From: Symsagittifera roscoffensis | Lineage: Eukaryota; Xenacoelomorpha; Acoela; Convolutidae | DNA: 64,000 nucleotides | Assembly: GCF_963678635.1 (NCBI RefSeq) | Contig: NC_087068.1 | Span: 13,953,872-14,017,871, forward strand | Direction of reading: 5' to 3' | In this document: positions 28,801 through 39,842 of the stretch, piece by piece | Numbering within the stretch: the first letter of the stretch is position 1 | How the letters are laid out: every line of letters begins with the position of its first letter | Made by a program: the position numbers and the translations under genes | Notes under the pieces: model-generated | Seen by the model: only the letters and a program-made list of their open reading frames with translations | What the model was told of the DNA's origin: nothing | Databases searched by the model: none

Positions 28801-29440
28801 CGCCATTCAAAATGGGGAGGAAATTTTTATTCGGGTCTGTTTCATTTTTCTTACATGCAAAATCAGGTACGAAAAAAAATGATTGGACTGTGTTGAGTGG
28901 TATTTCATATTAAAACCTTGTCAGTGGTGATTTGAACCACATTCAAAAAATCAACACATTTTTCCAAATATTGAGAAAAACCGGTGTGAAATTTTTGATT
29001 TTTTGTCCTATTTCGAGTAAATAAAGCAAAATTTTTTTTGATTCTCGTCTTATTTTAATTGGTTAAAAGCTTACAATAGCTTACCTTAAAATGTGAAAAT
29101 TTAGTTTTACTTGGGTAACATTAGTTTAATTGAGTACTTTAGCGCCTTTTTGGAATCAAAAATTTCAAAAATTCAAAAAACTTCAAAAAATTTGATTTTG
29201 ATTTTTTTTCCGTTTTCCCAGTAATTTTTCTACAATAATTGATTTTCAACTTGCTTATTTAGTATGGCTATTGTCGAGTATACCTATTTCTTAGTTTTTT
29301 TTTTCAATTTCTTTTACCTTACGCCGAAAAAAAATTAATTTAAAAAAGTTTGTTGTATGTTTTTTTACGTGGATGGTCAAAACATTCTGTGCTAGTTGCA
29401 CAGTACGGCTATCCTTCTTCAAATTATCGCTTGTTACAAA
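28801..29440 (+). repeat. Dispersed repeat family A, copy 1
   Basis: Shares a colinear set of blocks with 38520-39120 (same strand), 43571-43870 (partial), and 44752-45275 and 48444-48925 (opposite strand): AATGGGGAGGAAA-TTTTTATTCGGGT near the start, GCAAAATCAGGTAC, a GAGTGRTATWTCATAT block, GAGAAAAACCGGT, and CGGCTATCC near the end. Copies are clearly diverged. No frame is conserved between copies, so I call it a non-autonomous repeat. Confidence 0.75.
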
Positions 29441-29799
29441 TCGTCTCCTTAAGACATATATTACCTCAACATAGAATAAAACTTTTTTCAGCAAAACTTG
29501 AAAAGAAATGAACTTTGTAAGAACTCGGAGATAATACTCGAACTAGGGTAGCCGGAAACTGTGCAAGTGGAGCTGATTGTTTCCATACTGTTGAAACCTT
29601 ATTTTCTTAAAGTAAACACCATCTGTTTCATAAAGCTTCAATTATGGCAAGGAAAAATTCATTCTTTCAGATATTGGCTTTTATCTAATCAAGGTCACTG
29701 GCTGCAAATGTTCTTATTAGAGACAGCCTCACAATTTCCCTGTCATAAGGGTTGAAAAATGAAATTGAACAGATCAGAGTTAACTTGAAAGCTCATGAA
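29441..29799. other. No gene recognised
   Basis: AT-rich DNA between a dispersed repeat and the retroelement fossil. A 64-codon open frame at 29561-29755 has no motif I recognise and is unsupported. Confidence 0.5.
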
Positions 29800-29802
29800 C
29801 AC

Positions 29803-32470
29803 TCATAGTTTATTGTTACTTATATAATAGTGTTTTGTACAATTCATTAGTACTATATTTAAGTTCAGCAGTGTTAAGAAAACGCGAAGCAAACGATATA
29901 GGTACCCACAAAACTTCTTCAGTCTCCTGCTCCAAACACGCTCCCAAAGCAGAGTGGCTAGAGTCACACTTGACGCGTGTTCTCTTTGCCGGATCGTAGT
30001 GAAACAAATCGGTAATTTCGGCAACGAATTCCAGAATTTTCTGAAAAGCCGCCTCTTGAGGTTCATTACAAATAAATTTCCTCTTATTACAAAGTTTACG
30101 GGAATCCCGAAATTCACACGTGAGATTATGTAAACCGGGCATGAACTTTTAAAATGATTGAGTGTTCCCATAAAAGCTCGGAGTTGCTTAAGCGTCCTCG
30201 GTGCCTTCAAGTTGCGTACTGCTTCAATCTTAGAAAACTTTGGACGAAACTTGAAGAATGTATCTCAAAACACGACCAAACGAGCTTATTCACTACAAAC
30301 TCGCATTTAGACAATTTCAACGCCAAACCTTCTTCGTTCAGTCTAGAGAGAACTTTATGTACAATTTCAGTATGTTGGGACAATGTTCTTTTTGATACCA
30401 CTAGAATGTCATCCAAGTAACAAATAGTTCCCGGAATCCCTTGAAGCGTACAATCCATCGCCTTTTGAAATTCTGACATCATATCCGTCAGCCCGTAGAA
30501 CCCGGTATTGAATCTATACGTTCCTGTTGATTCTCCGCATATGATATTGAAGTTACAATGACTACTAGTCAACTTCGAAAGTTTAAGTCGACTGAACGCA
30601 TATTTTAAGTCAAGATAGGTAAGCAAACCGAACCCGGAACATCACTTGTTATGATTTGAGCAGCCGAATCAGTTAGTTCTTGGTTATTTGGCATTTGATA
30701 TTTATTTTTCCAAACTTGTATGTTAAGAGGTTAAGCATGCATGCGAGTTTAATTGACCCATTTTTCTGGCTGTTATCACAATAGGGTTAATAAAATGGTC
30801 GGTGGGTCATTTATCCAGTTTTGTGATGTGGCCATTCCTGACCAAAGACTTTAACTCTTCAGAGACACGATCTTGGATTTGTATTGGCACCTTTCGTCCT
30901 TTTATTTGTCTGGGTATCAATAGCTCCATGAAGGTAGTATGAACTTGATGAGATTTAGATCTACCCAGATGAGTAAACAACAACGGGAATTTCTTGACAA
31001 AATGGGATTTAATCAGTTCTGAGGTTGAGTTTTCCACCACATTTTGTACTGTCTTCATTTGAGGTGGATTGCGTTGAAAAGTATCTATGCCCAGAGATCC
31101 TTGAAGGTCCAACCCCTACAAACATCTAGTTTAATTTTTTGAAACTATAAATGTAGCATTGTCATTTTTCCAAACCCCAGAAGAAACCGGTATCGTCAGA
31201 CTTCCATAGGTTTTGAGAGAATTCCTGTTATGGTCCACATACGAAATATCATCATTCATGTTATGTGCGCTAATGAATCGTGATTTTGGATTTTGTTTTT
31301 AGAGCAACACATCCGCCGTCCTTTTATTCAAGAACGACACTGGGCTTCATGTAGCATAGAATAACTTTCCGTATGAACGTAACATTACACTCAAATTACG
31401 AAGTGTACCACGGTTAGACTTAAGCAGTTTCAAACTACAAATTTGGACATTATGACGTATACGTCGCGGTGTGATGCTAAGGACCCCATATTCAGGTTCG
31501 CTGTCATCCTCTTGATCTAGCACGATAATATCGATTTCCGTTTCGAGGCATCGTTGCACTTCCTCTTCTTCTACGTGATTTACTCTTCGCCTAGAATTAC
31601 ACACTTTTGCAAAATGCCCTTTTTTCTTGCATGTAAGACATTCAACATCACGAGCCGGACAACTTTTCCGATGATCAGGAGAGTACGTATTGCCGCTAAA
31701 ATAACACGATCGTGATGAATTCTGATCTTTCTTGTCCGATCCGTTTTGTTTGCGGGAAGAAAACTGCCCACCACCCCGATGTGATTGAACTGAGAATGTT
31801 GGCTCTTGCTTGACTTTTGGCAAGCTGAATGGAGAAGAAACGTTCATCTTATGGGGTAAGATCTGCTGGAACTCCATTGAAGTAGATGTACCTTTTTCCA
31901 ACTCCAAAGCTAGTTTCAACGTTCCAGCGGCGTCGGGATTCTTGCGAATTAAAGTACTCTGAACATCCGAGTCACGAATAAGTCCGATAAACAAACCCCT
32001 CATCACACTACGTTCCTCTGGTTCTGTCCAATTACAGCACGCCGCCTGAGCCGACAATCTCGAGTGAAATGACAAGAATGATTGATTTGCTTCCATGTAC
32101 CATGAATTATTGAGTTTAATGCGTTCTATGGCGACATTAACACCCAATTTAAAAGCGTAAACGCAATTTTGAATAAATACTCTAAACGGAAGTTGGTTGA
32201 GATCCGCGTGTGGGAAAGCTTGAACCAGTTTCTTTCTGCCCTCATTCCCTAAGGCAAAAACAGTCTCGATCTTGCTCTTGCTTCTGCTTCATGAAAGAAC
32301 CAATTAATTCCGATACGCGGACCCTTTTTTCTCCTCTCTGTATTAACTTCATCGACTTGACGTCGAGCAGCGGCGTCTCTTCGAAGTCGATCATCAGACT
32401 CTTGTTAAGTCTCCGTTTCCGGCCGAGACTCCAGTCTGGGTGGGGCTCAACCACAATATCCGAGACACTG
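29803..32470 (-). mobile_element. Ty3/gypsy-type LTR retrotransposon fossil
   Basis: Minus-strand remains of a Ty3/gypsy (Metaviridae-like) element. Parts in order from 5' to 3' on the minus strand: a gag-like region (about 31350-32450) with a CCHC zinc knuckle (CLTCKKKGHFAKVC); the start of pol leading into reverse transcriptase (about 30810-31110); the reverse transcriptase palm with the YLDD catalytic signature (about 30210-30630); and the thumb/RNase H region (about 29800-30210; APRTLKQLRAFMG, then KCDSSHSALGACL). Integrase was not recognised and no terminal repeats could be identified by eye. It is broken in several places, probably five or more, and so is an old insertion rather than an active copy. 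It lies next to the satellite edge. Confidence 0.88.
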
Positions 32471-33287
32471 AAATTGTCTTTTATACCTAGCGCTAGACTG
32501 AATTGACCGAACCAGCTATCCCAACCGTAAGGTGGAGAAAGAGAGAGCTTCGTCCAAAATAGAGGTAATCCAGCGACGTCCGTCCTGTCATCCGAAACAG
32601 GAACTGCTGGCTGCGCAATGACATTTACCGAACTCTGGGACTAACAAAGCTCGGTAAAATTGAATAGTTGAATTAAGTACGGATAAGTATAGGCATACTT
32701 TTGTAGGATCTTTTTTACCCAGATTAAAACTATCACAAACAAGAGGTTTTAACAATTTAAGTTTAAATAGTTTGTTAGCTAGCGTAACAAGAAAGAGTAG
32801 GTCTGTATCTTAACACAGATGAACAGACAGATGATATCGAACTTTAGCACCATGCGTGTTAGTTGAGTAGGACAGGTGGGTGGCCTTGACACCACTGCAA
32901 GGACTGCAAACAATAATGCAACGTATATACATGCGATGTTGTATGCGTGGCATGACAGTAGCAAATTTCTCGTAGCGGTAGTAAATTTGATTGCTTCCTG
33001 AATAATTGATGCTGTCAAAAACTAGCCAATGGCACTTAGCGAGATTCATTGAAAAATCATATTTAGCTCAGTCTAAGGCGAGCACCAGGTTTTTCACAAG
33101 TTACATGCATTAAAGTTTTGCTTTAACTTCCGTCAAAAAGTTTGTTTGAATGGATTTCCGCTAAGTTCCTAAAAATGATAGCAGACATATTAAAAAGGCA
33201 CAAAGCCGGTACATTTTTTGGAAAATTTTCTTAAGTTTTATAGAGATGAGGCCATATCGATACAATACTGTACACGTCAATACTTAC
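32471..33287. other. No gene recognised
   Basis: Mixed sequence between the retroelement fossil and the serpin pseudogene. It may include remnants of the retroelement's 5' end (about 32470-32650 is less AT-rich), and any further serpin exons should lie on the minus strand here. I searched for the serpin reactive-centre hinge (Glu-Gly-Thr-Glu-Ala-type) and did not find it. Confidence 0.4.
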
Positions 33288-34222
33288 GTCCTTCCTGAAA
33301 AATCAGTCTTATCTCCTGAAAGGGGTGACAATTTCCATCTTCATCAATTGCGAAATCAGATCTATATCAGTCAGCATTTTAACCTTTGCATCAAAAGATC
33401 CAGTTTGGCCCGGATTCTTGAATCCTTTGAATAGCAATTGTACTCTTTGAACTTTTTTTGGCTCTCAGAAGAAATGAACGTCAAAAACTCAGCAAGATTA
33501 CAATCAGATCCTTGCAATAAAATTGGATCCCGTAGAAGCACTCCCATTTCCCATTTCTCGGCTGGTTTTTTGCCGATTTCGTACTCAAAACGGAACACGG
33601 AATTTGCTTTCGGGATCTTTGTAATAGTCAACATACCTTCTTATTGCATCATCTGGGGTTTAACTACCTCGCCTGTTGAACTTCTGAAATCGAGCGATTT
33701 TTTACTGAGTGAAAACTTTTTCAACCATTTACCTTTCATATAAAGCGCGTTTACAAGAATAGCAAGGTCATCGCTCCTCGCATCTTTAATAACATTTTCA
33801 ATCAAACCGTTCGTTTGTTTAATTATCCAGTCGTTAATTATTTTCTCACCAGCCTCAGTTCCCAAAGAAACACTTCGACCCATGGCTGAAAAACCGTCGT
33901 TCAAATTTTTCTCGAAACTTTTGTTCAGCGTGATTACATTATGAACAAATACGCCATTTGCAAACTTCAGCTCAAATTTTGGATCAGACTCCAGTTGGCG
34001 AGTTTTTCCACCAAAGCTTCTGATTTCTCTCCGTCATCGCCAAGTAGTTTTATGAGCTCGTCCAAAGTTTTGCCGCTTGCGCCTAATTTGGCCATCAAAA
34101 GACGCACAAATAAACCGATTGGCGACGCTCCCCCATTTTTACCTTTTGGTAAACTCGCAATCTATTGGACGGCAAATTGGTGAGAAAAATTAATTAGTTT
34201 CGTTAGACTCCATTTGGGCCAT
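33288..34222 (-). pseudogene. Serpin (serine protease inhibitor) pseudogene
   Basis: Serpins are ~380-residue inhibitors that trap proteases through a mobile reactive-centre loop. Recognisable blocks in order on the minus strand: FSHQFAVQ near 34180 (helix A), SLPKGKNGGASPIGLF and LGASGKTLDELIKLLG (34030-34150), LKFANGVFVHN (~33950), AGEKIINDWIIKQTNGLIEN (~33820), LAILVNALYMKGKW (~33740), GEVVKPQMMQ (~33650), EYEIGKKPAEKWEMGVLL (~33570), and SQLMKMEIVTPF then DKTDFSGRT (33290-33360). The frame changes several times: between the N-terminus and helix A, between EKLANW and PKFELKF near 34000, near 33600, near 33380 and near 33310. Stops TAG and TAA follow FAVQ and QMMQ. A possible original start is the ATG ending at 34222 (MAQMESNET). 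The reactive-centre loop was not found. A GTAAGT follows DFSGRT at 33282-33287, so a 3' intron may once have existed. Decayed duplicate; no clear sign of function. Confidence 0.88.
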
Positions 34223-35519
34223 ACACTCCGCGATTCATTTTGCTTTTCTTTGAATCGATTTTTCAACAAAACTGAAGTACCCAAAAAATACTGTGAAAAA
34301 GTACACCTAAATGTTTCGACCAGTAGCGGATTTGAGAGTGGGGTGAATGACGAGGAAAGCCAACTTCTCAGGAATTCGATCTCTTGACCACCCAAAAGAT
34401 CCCATTGGGCCTATTTTACAACATCCAGTTTTGGCATACCATCCTTATATTTTTTCTTAAGGCACCTATCGTGCCAAGGCACATTCACTTTGAGGGATAT
34501 TACCCATATGTACCGACAAGTACACACGTTTTACTTGTATTTTTTTTTGTTTAAAATGGTACCATTAAATCAGCGGAGTACTTTGCACTGACTTCATGTT
34601 AACACTTCTTTGCGGGACTGGTTGTTAGATCCACGGGTAAAAATTGAGTCTTCTTCATATTCAATGGCTTAACATCGAAATGTGCTTCGCATTTTATGTG
34701 CTTTAAAACATAACACAAAAAACATTAATATGCAATTAAAAAAGTATCGGGCGACCAAACCTAAAACTATGAAAAATTCTCACTTATTAACTCATTTTCA
34801 GTTTTGAAAGAAAAAAAACGCTGAACAACTGCAAATTTTGTGGACTCAAATTCCAATATTGACTCAAGTTTTCTCCCAAACATGTTGAAAATGAGTTTTC
34901 CCCATGTCAACATGGAAAGAAGTCAGTTAGTTTAACAGTTTGAAATTAGTTCGCAATAACAAATTAAAAATATCGAAACTAAAGTTTTCATTAATTTGCT
35001 CGCCACGTATAAATAATCAAACGGTAGAACAAATGGAAAAACGGAAGCTCGGTCTAACAATGATAGTCATTCAATAACATAGACAAATACAACCAGTAGT
35101 CAGTGAGTTAGTAGACCCAGACGTTTGAGTTATTATTATTATTTGAGTTAAACTAATGGCCAGAAGACTGAGCAGAAGATAAATCTCAAAAAGACAACAA
35201 AAGTAATTTAGTTAGTTTAAGCTTAGTTTTTTTTTTTCCACTTAGTAGAAAAAAACGGCATAAGCATTTAAGAAAAACACATTAAGAACAAGAAGAAAGC
35301 ACCATGAAAGAAAAACAAACCCAATTGACTCCCTAATCACAAACAATCACTTGAAATTGTCGACTTGAAACCAAGCTACTTGGACTAACTTACACCAAAA
35401 AACTGAATTATTTTTTTATCCCGGGTCGAGGTGCCAGCCTCTTGCACAGCTTTTGAAAGTCGTACCATACCCGGATCCAGATCTAAATTGCATAATAGGG
35501 CCAAAAACTTAAGTCAGGG
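34223..35519. other. Intergenic, no gene recognised
   Basis: AT-rich sequence with no convincing exon on either strand. 35035-35300 is purine-rich (many AAGA runs) and 35470-35519 begins the transition into the CpG-containing array. Nothing else seen. Confidence 0.5.
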
Positions 35520-36225
35520 AAACCTGGACGTAAAGTCCCGAAGTTTGCGCCGTGGGTCGTGAAAGTTTGGACATAACTTCGCGAAAATCGGAACATACGT
35601 TTTCCAGATTTTCGCAACTTTAACTCTAGTCTTTAGCGACTATATTTTCAGTCTCTTGCAAAGGTCGCGCTGCTGTTGCACGTCGGGTCGCGCCGGTCGC
35701 TCCATTTCTTGAGTCGCTCAGTCTCCGCTTTGATCGCAAAAGTCTCGACAGATCTTTTTGATCTCAAAGGCCTAAAAATGACAAAGTATGATCGCAATTG
35801 GGACAATTCTTAGCAGGATAGTTTTGCTCGCGAAAGTTTGCAGTTGGATGAGTTTGGTCGCTTTCTCCACTTTGGTCGGGGGTTGCGTCGTTCCTGAGTT
35901 GCACCGTCTCTAATTGTGTTGAGAAATTCGAGACTGAATTTTTGGTTGTTTGGTCGCGAAAGCTTGGAAATGATAAACTTTGGCCGTGAAAGCCTGGAGC
36001 CTGGGCAGACCAAAATTGGGACTCAAAAATTTGGTCGTACCACCTTTGTCTTGGTTGCAAAAGTGGCGACGGATCTGTTTGATCGCGAAATATCTGTTTG
36101 AACGCCAAGTTTCGTTGGCAAAAGTCTGGACATGCCAATATTTGGTACGAAAAATCTTGCACTTGTCAAATTTTGTCGTGAAAGTCGTGAAAGGGAAAAA
36201 ATTTTGTCGTGAAAGGGAAAAAATG
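35520..36225. repeat. Degenerate array with GGTCGCGAAAG core
   Basis: At least a dozen imperfect units of roughly 35-45 bp, each around GGTCGCGAAAGTNTGGA or a one- or two-base variant (GGTCGTGAAAG, GATCGCGAAA, GGTTGCAAAAG). The core contains the palindrome TCGCGA and gives the stretch many more CpG dinucleotides than its surroundings. Overlapping open frames of 113-132 codons on both strands reflect stop-poor repeats and are not supported as genes. A related array in the opposite orientation lies at 60830-61075. Confidence 0.75.
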
Positions 36226-37211
36226 CAGACCTCGACACGGGAAGCTCCGTCTGTGTCAATCATTTTTTGGTTCAAATTATTGAAAAAAGTTCAAAACCAA
36301 ACAATAAAAATTGAGGACTAAATTAAGATTCCCGTAAGCCGATGAAAAGTAGCATGTCAATATTGTTCCAATTTCGATTTTAGAAAAATATTACTGATGA
36401 CCTAGTTATTTTTTTTTATTTTTGAAAGAGACAGTTTTACATGAAAAACTTCGAATTTCATACTGTACTGGAAAAAACGATAAAAAATTAACCTCACAAG
36501 TTTTATTCTACAACTTTTTTATAGCTGTTTTTTATTTTAGTTTAACTATAATTATAGTTTTCTTGCTTTTTTGCTCTCGCTAGTAAAAAACAACAAAAAA
36601 ATCGATCAACAAAAATTTAAAATTAAAAAATGAAAAATTTCAAACTTTTTTTTACAAATTTCTTTTGATTTGATTTTTTTTTCAAATCATTGAATCGGAA
36701 AATTTGACGCTACTTTCACAGTTTTCAAGTAAACGTTTTTTATATTCAAAACAACCGCGGCAATCAAAATAATAGTTTACAGCTGAACACTTGTGAAACC
36801 AATGAAAGATATCGACTGTCTGAGCACAAATGTAAAAAGATATTGATGTTGCGATCAATCAAAACAAGTGTGAGGTTATGAAGCTCGCCGTTTAATCAGT
36901 TTATAGTCTACTTCATGCTTTTATATTTTTAACAATTATCTTGAAAGCGTGAGCGTCAATTACTTATGCGTGGCGAATAGTTCATCAATCAAGATCATTT
37001 CAAATTGATTTGAGGCAGGTGATTGTTTATAATAGTTCTCCTACAAATCAAAACTATAGCAATCGTCATTCTGCGACCAAGGTTTTCAATTCCGGATAGC
37101 GTTGTTTGGTGGGGAAAAATAAACAGATTAAATTTGGGCGCAGTATTCTACACCTGGCTGTGATTTTCAGAATTTGGTTGCGATATGTTCTGTGAATTAC
37201 TCACCACCCGC
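36226..37211. other. Intergenic, no gene recognised
   Basis: AT-rich DNA with long A and T runs up to ~36700, then more mixed sequence. I see no exon, RNA gene or clear repeat. Confidence 0.5.
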
Positions 37212-38000
37212 ACCGAGCGCTCATGGATCATAATCGATTGATTTGTCATAAATGGTCAGTATCTATAAAATTACAAAATAATTGATTATGATCCCTTAAA
37301 ATTAGATTTTAATCCTAAGTATTTTATAACAATATAATCCATTATAATCCATTAAACCCCCCCCCCCCCCACCGTAAACTTTAGCACCCTCTTCCCAGGT
37401 TACTTTATCCCCCCCCCCAAGCTTACTTTATCCTCCTCCCTCCCCCCCCCGTTTAAATCGTTTAAATCCCCCACCCCTGCTCCTCCCTGACAGTTTTCCG
37501 CAACCGCCATTCGCCCCCCCCCCTTATTGTTGAACACGGGTGGGGGTGGGGGGATGTATTTATTGGTAGACTTTGGGAGAGGGGGTTAATAATTAACAAC
37601 CCCCAAATTGCCGCCCGCCCTCTTTATTTGGGGAGCTAAAAAACTTGAGGGGCTGACGTTGAGATATGACATTTATTGAAAGACATGGCATACATTTAGC
37701 AAAATTCCTGCAAAAATTGCTAAATTTCTGCTAAAAAAACGAAATTAGTCGAAAAATAAAATAAACTATAATCGATTAAAATGGATTATCTTTGGAAAAA
37801 TTACCGATTTCAGTGCCAAAATTTATTGGAGTATAATCGATTATAATGGATTATAATGGACTATTTTTTTCAAGATTAGTCAATTATAATGGCAATATAT
37901 TCAATTTCGAAGTCTGAATTTTACATATTTAATTGATTATAATGGATTTTTTTTCGCTCGGAAATCCATTATAAACAATTAGAACCCATGGGCGCTCGGT
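37212..38000. mobile_element. Candidate MITE with ~30-bp inverted ends
   Basis: The left end reads GCACCGAGCGCTCATGG and the right end (37983-37999) is its inverse with one mismatch, CCATGGGCGCTCGGTGC. The match continues imperfectly inward for about ten more bases (ATCATAATCG against GTTCTAATTG). The ~790-bp interior has many AATCCATTATAATCGATTA-type motifs, themselves near-palindromic, and a C-rich tract. No transposase frame and no clear target-site duplication are visible, so this is a non-autonomous DNA transposon by structure only. Confidence 0.6.
37359..37530. repeat. C-rich low-complexity tract
   Basis: Several runs of 8-14 C separated by TTTATCC and TTTAAATC motifs, with compensating G runs at 37540-37560. 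Strand asymmetry is strong. Such a tract is prone to assembly and length error and could form quadruplexes on the opposite strand. Confidence 0.85.
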
Positions 38001-38005
38001 GCCGG

Positions 38006-38519
38006 CAAAGTCTGGAAACTAGTGGCAAACTTTTACCATAGAGATTTGTGACAGTATGAAAAATGTTGCGGACCCCTAGCAAGAACAGTAGAGTGCTACA
38101 TGTAATCTAAAACAAAAGATCTAGGCAGTAATTGCTCAAATTAGTAACCACACTAAAATATATAGCAAATAAAAGGTAGCGCCGTCCCGTTTTAGAAAGC
38201 GTTGCTCACAACGTTCTCGTTTAATTCTTGGTCAATCACTCGGTTCGCAGACCTTTTTCTTGGGTTGTACTTGTTGCGGACGTTTGTTTTTTCAGTTTTT
38301 TTTTTAAGTACACAGTCTTGAACAAAATAATCAGGAAAAACAAACACTTGGACTAGTTAACATGAACAAAAAACCACGAACCCGACGAGAGATCCTAAAT
38401 GGTTTAGAATCAATGGTATGGAATCAAATTGTTTGAAACCAATATTTGTCTTTTAGCTGGAAACATTCAAGCAACAAAAACAAGGAAACAAAAAATATAT
38501 TAAAAAATCATGACAGGTT
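38006..38519. other. Intergenic, no gene recognised
   Basis: AT-rich sequence with no exon seen. A modest purine-rich stretch at 38330-38400 has no coding support. Confidence 0.45.
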
Positions 38520-39120
38520 TATAGCTGCGACCAGCATTGAAAATGGGAGGAAGTTTGTATTCGGGTGTATTTTAGTTTTTTCTCTTTTTTTTTGTTTTCC
38601 ACGCAAAAACTTGTACAACTATTTTTCAGAATGATCCGAGTGATATATCATAATAAAGCTCTTTCAGTCATGATTCGAACATAATAAAATTAAAACAAAA
38701 ATTGTCCCAGTGTCGAGAAAAACTGGCTTAAAATTTTTGAGAGTTCCTCTAATTTCGAGCGAGTAACTCGATCGAGTAATCTTCTTTAAATAAAACTTGA
38801 TGAAAGTTGGCAAATTAAACCAACAATTTTTGAAAACTAGTGGTGGAAGCTTTATTTAGCGCTTCCTTGATAAAAAAGTTTTCAAAAAATTTAAACATTT
38901 TGTGCAAAAAAAAAATTTTTTATGTTCTTTTTTTTGTTGAAAATATTGCTGTCAATTTTGCCCAGGTCGCTTATTATAAACGTGTGATATATTTCTCTTA
39001 TCACACCACCCACAAAAAACGACACTAAATTGAATGAAGAATAGTAAGAAAAATTTCATTTTTTTTAAACATGGTCGGAACAATCTGTCCTACATTCACA
39101 ACAACCGGCTATCCTGGTTT
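38520..39120 (+). repeat. Dispersed repeat family A, copy 2
   Basis: Colinear with 28801-29440: AAAATGGGAGGAAGTTTGTA, TTCGGGTGT, GAGTGATATATCATAAT, GTCGAGAAAAACTGG, TTTCGAGCGAGTAA and, at the end, CAATCTGTCC with CCGGCTATCC. It lies about 0.5 kb upstream of the first GSAP exon. Short open frames at 38446 and 38840 are not conserved in the other copies. Confidence 0.75.
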
Positions 39121-39604
39121 TTGAATATGTAATCACCATCGCAAATCATAACTATATATCATAACTATATACAATAAAACAAACCGAAGTTTCTATTTGA
39201 ATATTCGTTTCAGATAAACAAAGGAATTAATTTACCAATTGGTACCATAAACAAATAATTTAAAGTTAGAAATACATTAGAAACCATAAAACCAAGAGTA
39301 TAGATTAATCAAAAACAACAAATTGCAAATCTATTTATTGTCAATAGGTGACAATGAGCCTGTATTTTTAATAAGATATAAATTTTTACTTAGATGGCAG
39401 CTTTTGCAATATAAATAATTATCAATAGCTCTACACAATTGCTAACTATCCAGCGACAAAATTTACAACGATTTTCTGCACAAAAAAAAACATTTTCGAG
39501 CCTTTTTTTCTTGGCAAGTGGAGATTTTCCAGCTGAGCAGTTGATTATTTAGACCATTGCGTGAATAATTTACTCGCTGTGAACTCGTTTTGTTGACAAT
39601 AAGC
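39121..39604. promoter_or_regulatory. Upstream region of GSAP, no clear promoter motif
   Basis: About 480 bp of AT-rich DNA before the proposed GSAP start. TATA-like strings are abundant by composition and so carry little weight. No initiator or CpG island stands out. Placement of the promoter here is inference from the exon that follows. Confidence 0.25.
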
Positions 39605-39842
39605 ATGTTCGTGACAGACCCAACTCCTTGTGCACAGAACATAGCAGATGCCTTGAAGTCATACAAGGTCAAAGCGTCAGAGGTCAAACTGGTGGCACAA
39701 GATGACGTCAGCACCATTCTGTTCAGCTGGTACTCCTCCACTGATGACGCCACTTACATTGGCTGTTATCTGCTGAGGGTGAAGACGAAGAATAAACAAG
39801 GCATCCCAAGGACACAGACTATGCGGGATACAATGGCTACAG
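39605..39842 (+). CDS. GSAP exon 1 (proposed first coding exon)
   Basis: Encodes 79 codons plus one base, ending ATG GCT ACA G before gtaatt. I chose the ATG at 39605 because MFVTDPTPCAQ lines up with the start of the vertebrate protein. The frame stays open for a few codons upstream, so an internal exon with an earlier start cannot be excluded. The segment STILFSWYSSTDDATYIGCYLL resembles the first propeller strand of GSAP. Moderate GC against an AT-rich background supports coding. Confidence 0.7.

Noticed and set aside
29816-32506. Several plus- and minus-strand open frames overlapping the retroelement
   Set aside because: Shadows of the minus-strand gag and pol remnants or random frames; no independent family resemblance.
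35764-36321. Overlapping open frames of 67-132 codons on both strands
   Set aside because: They coincide with the GGTCGCGAAAG array, occur in several phases on both strands, and repeat the motif's translation; the array explains the absence of stops.
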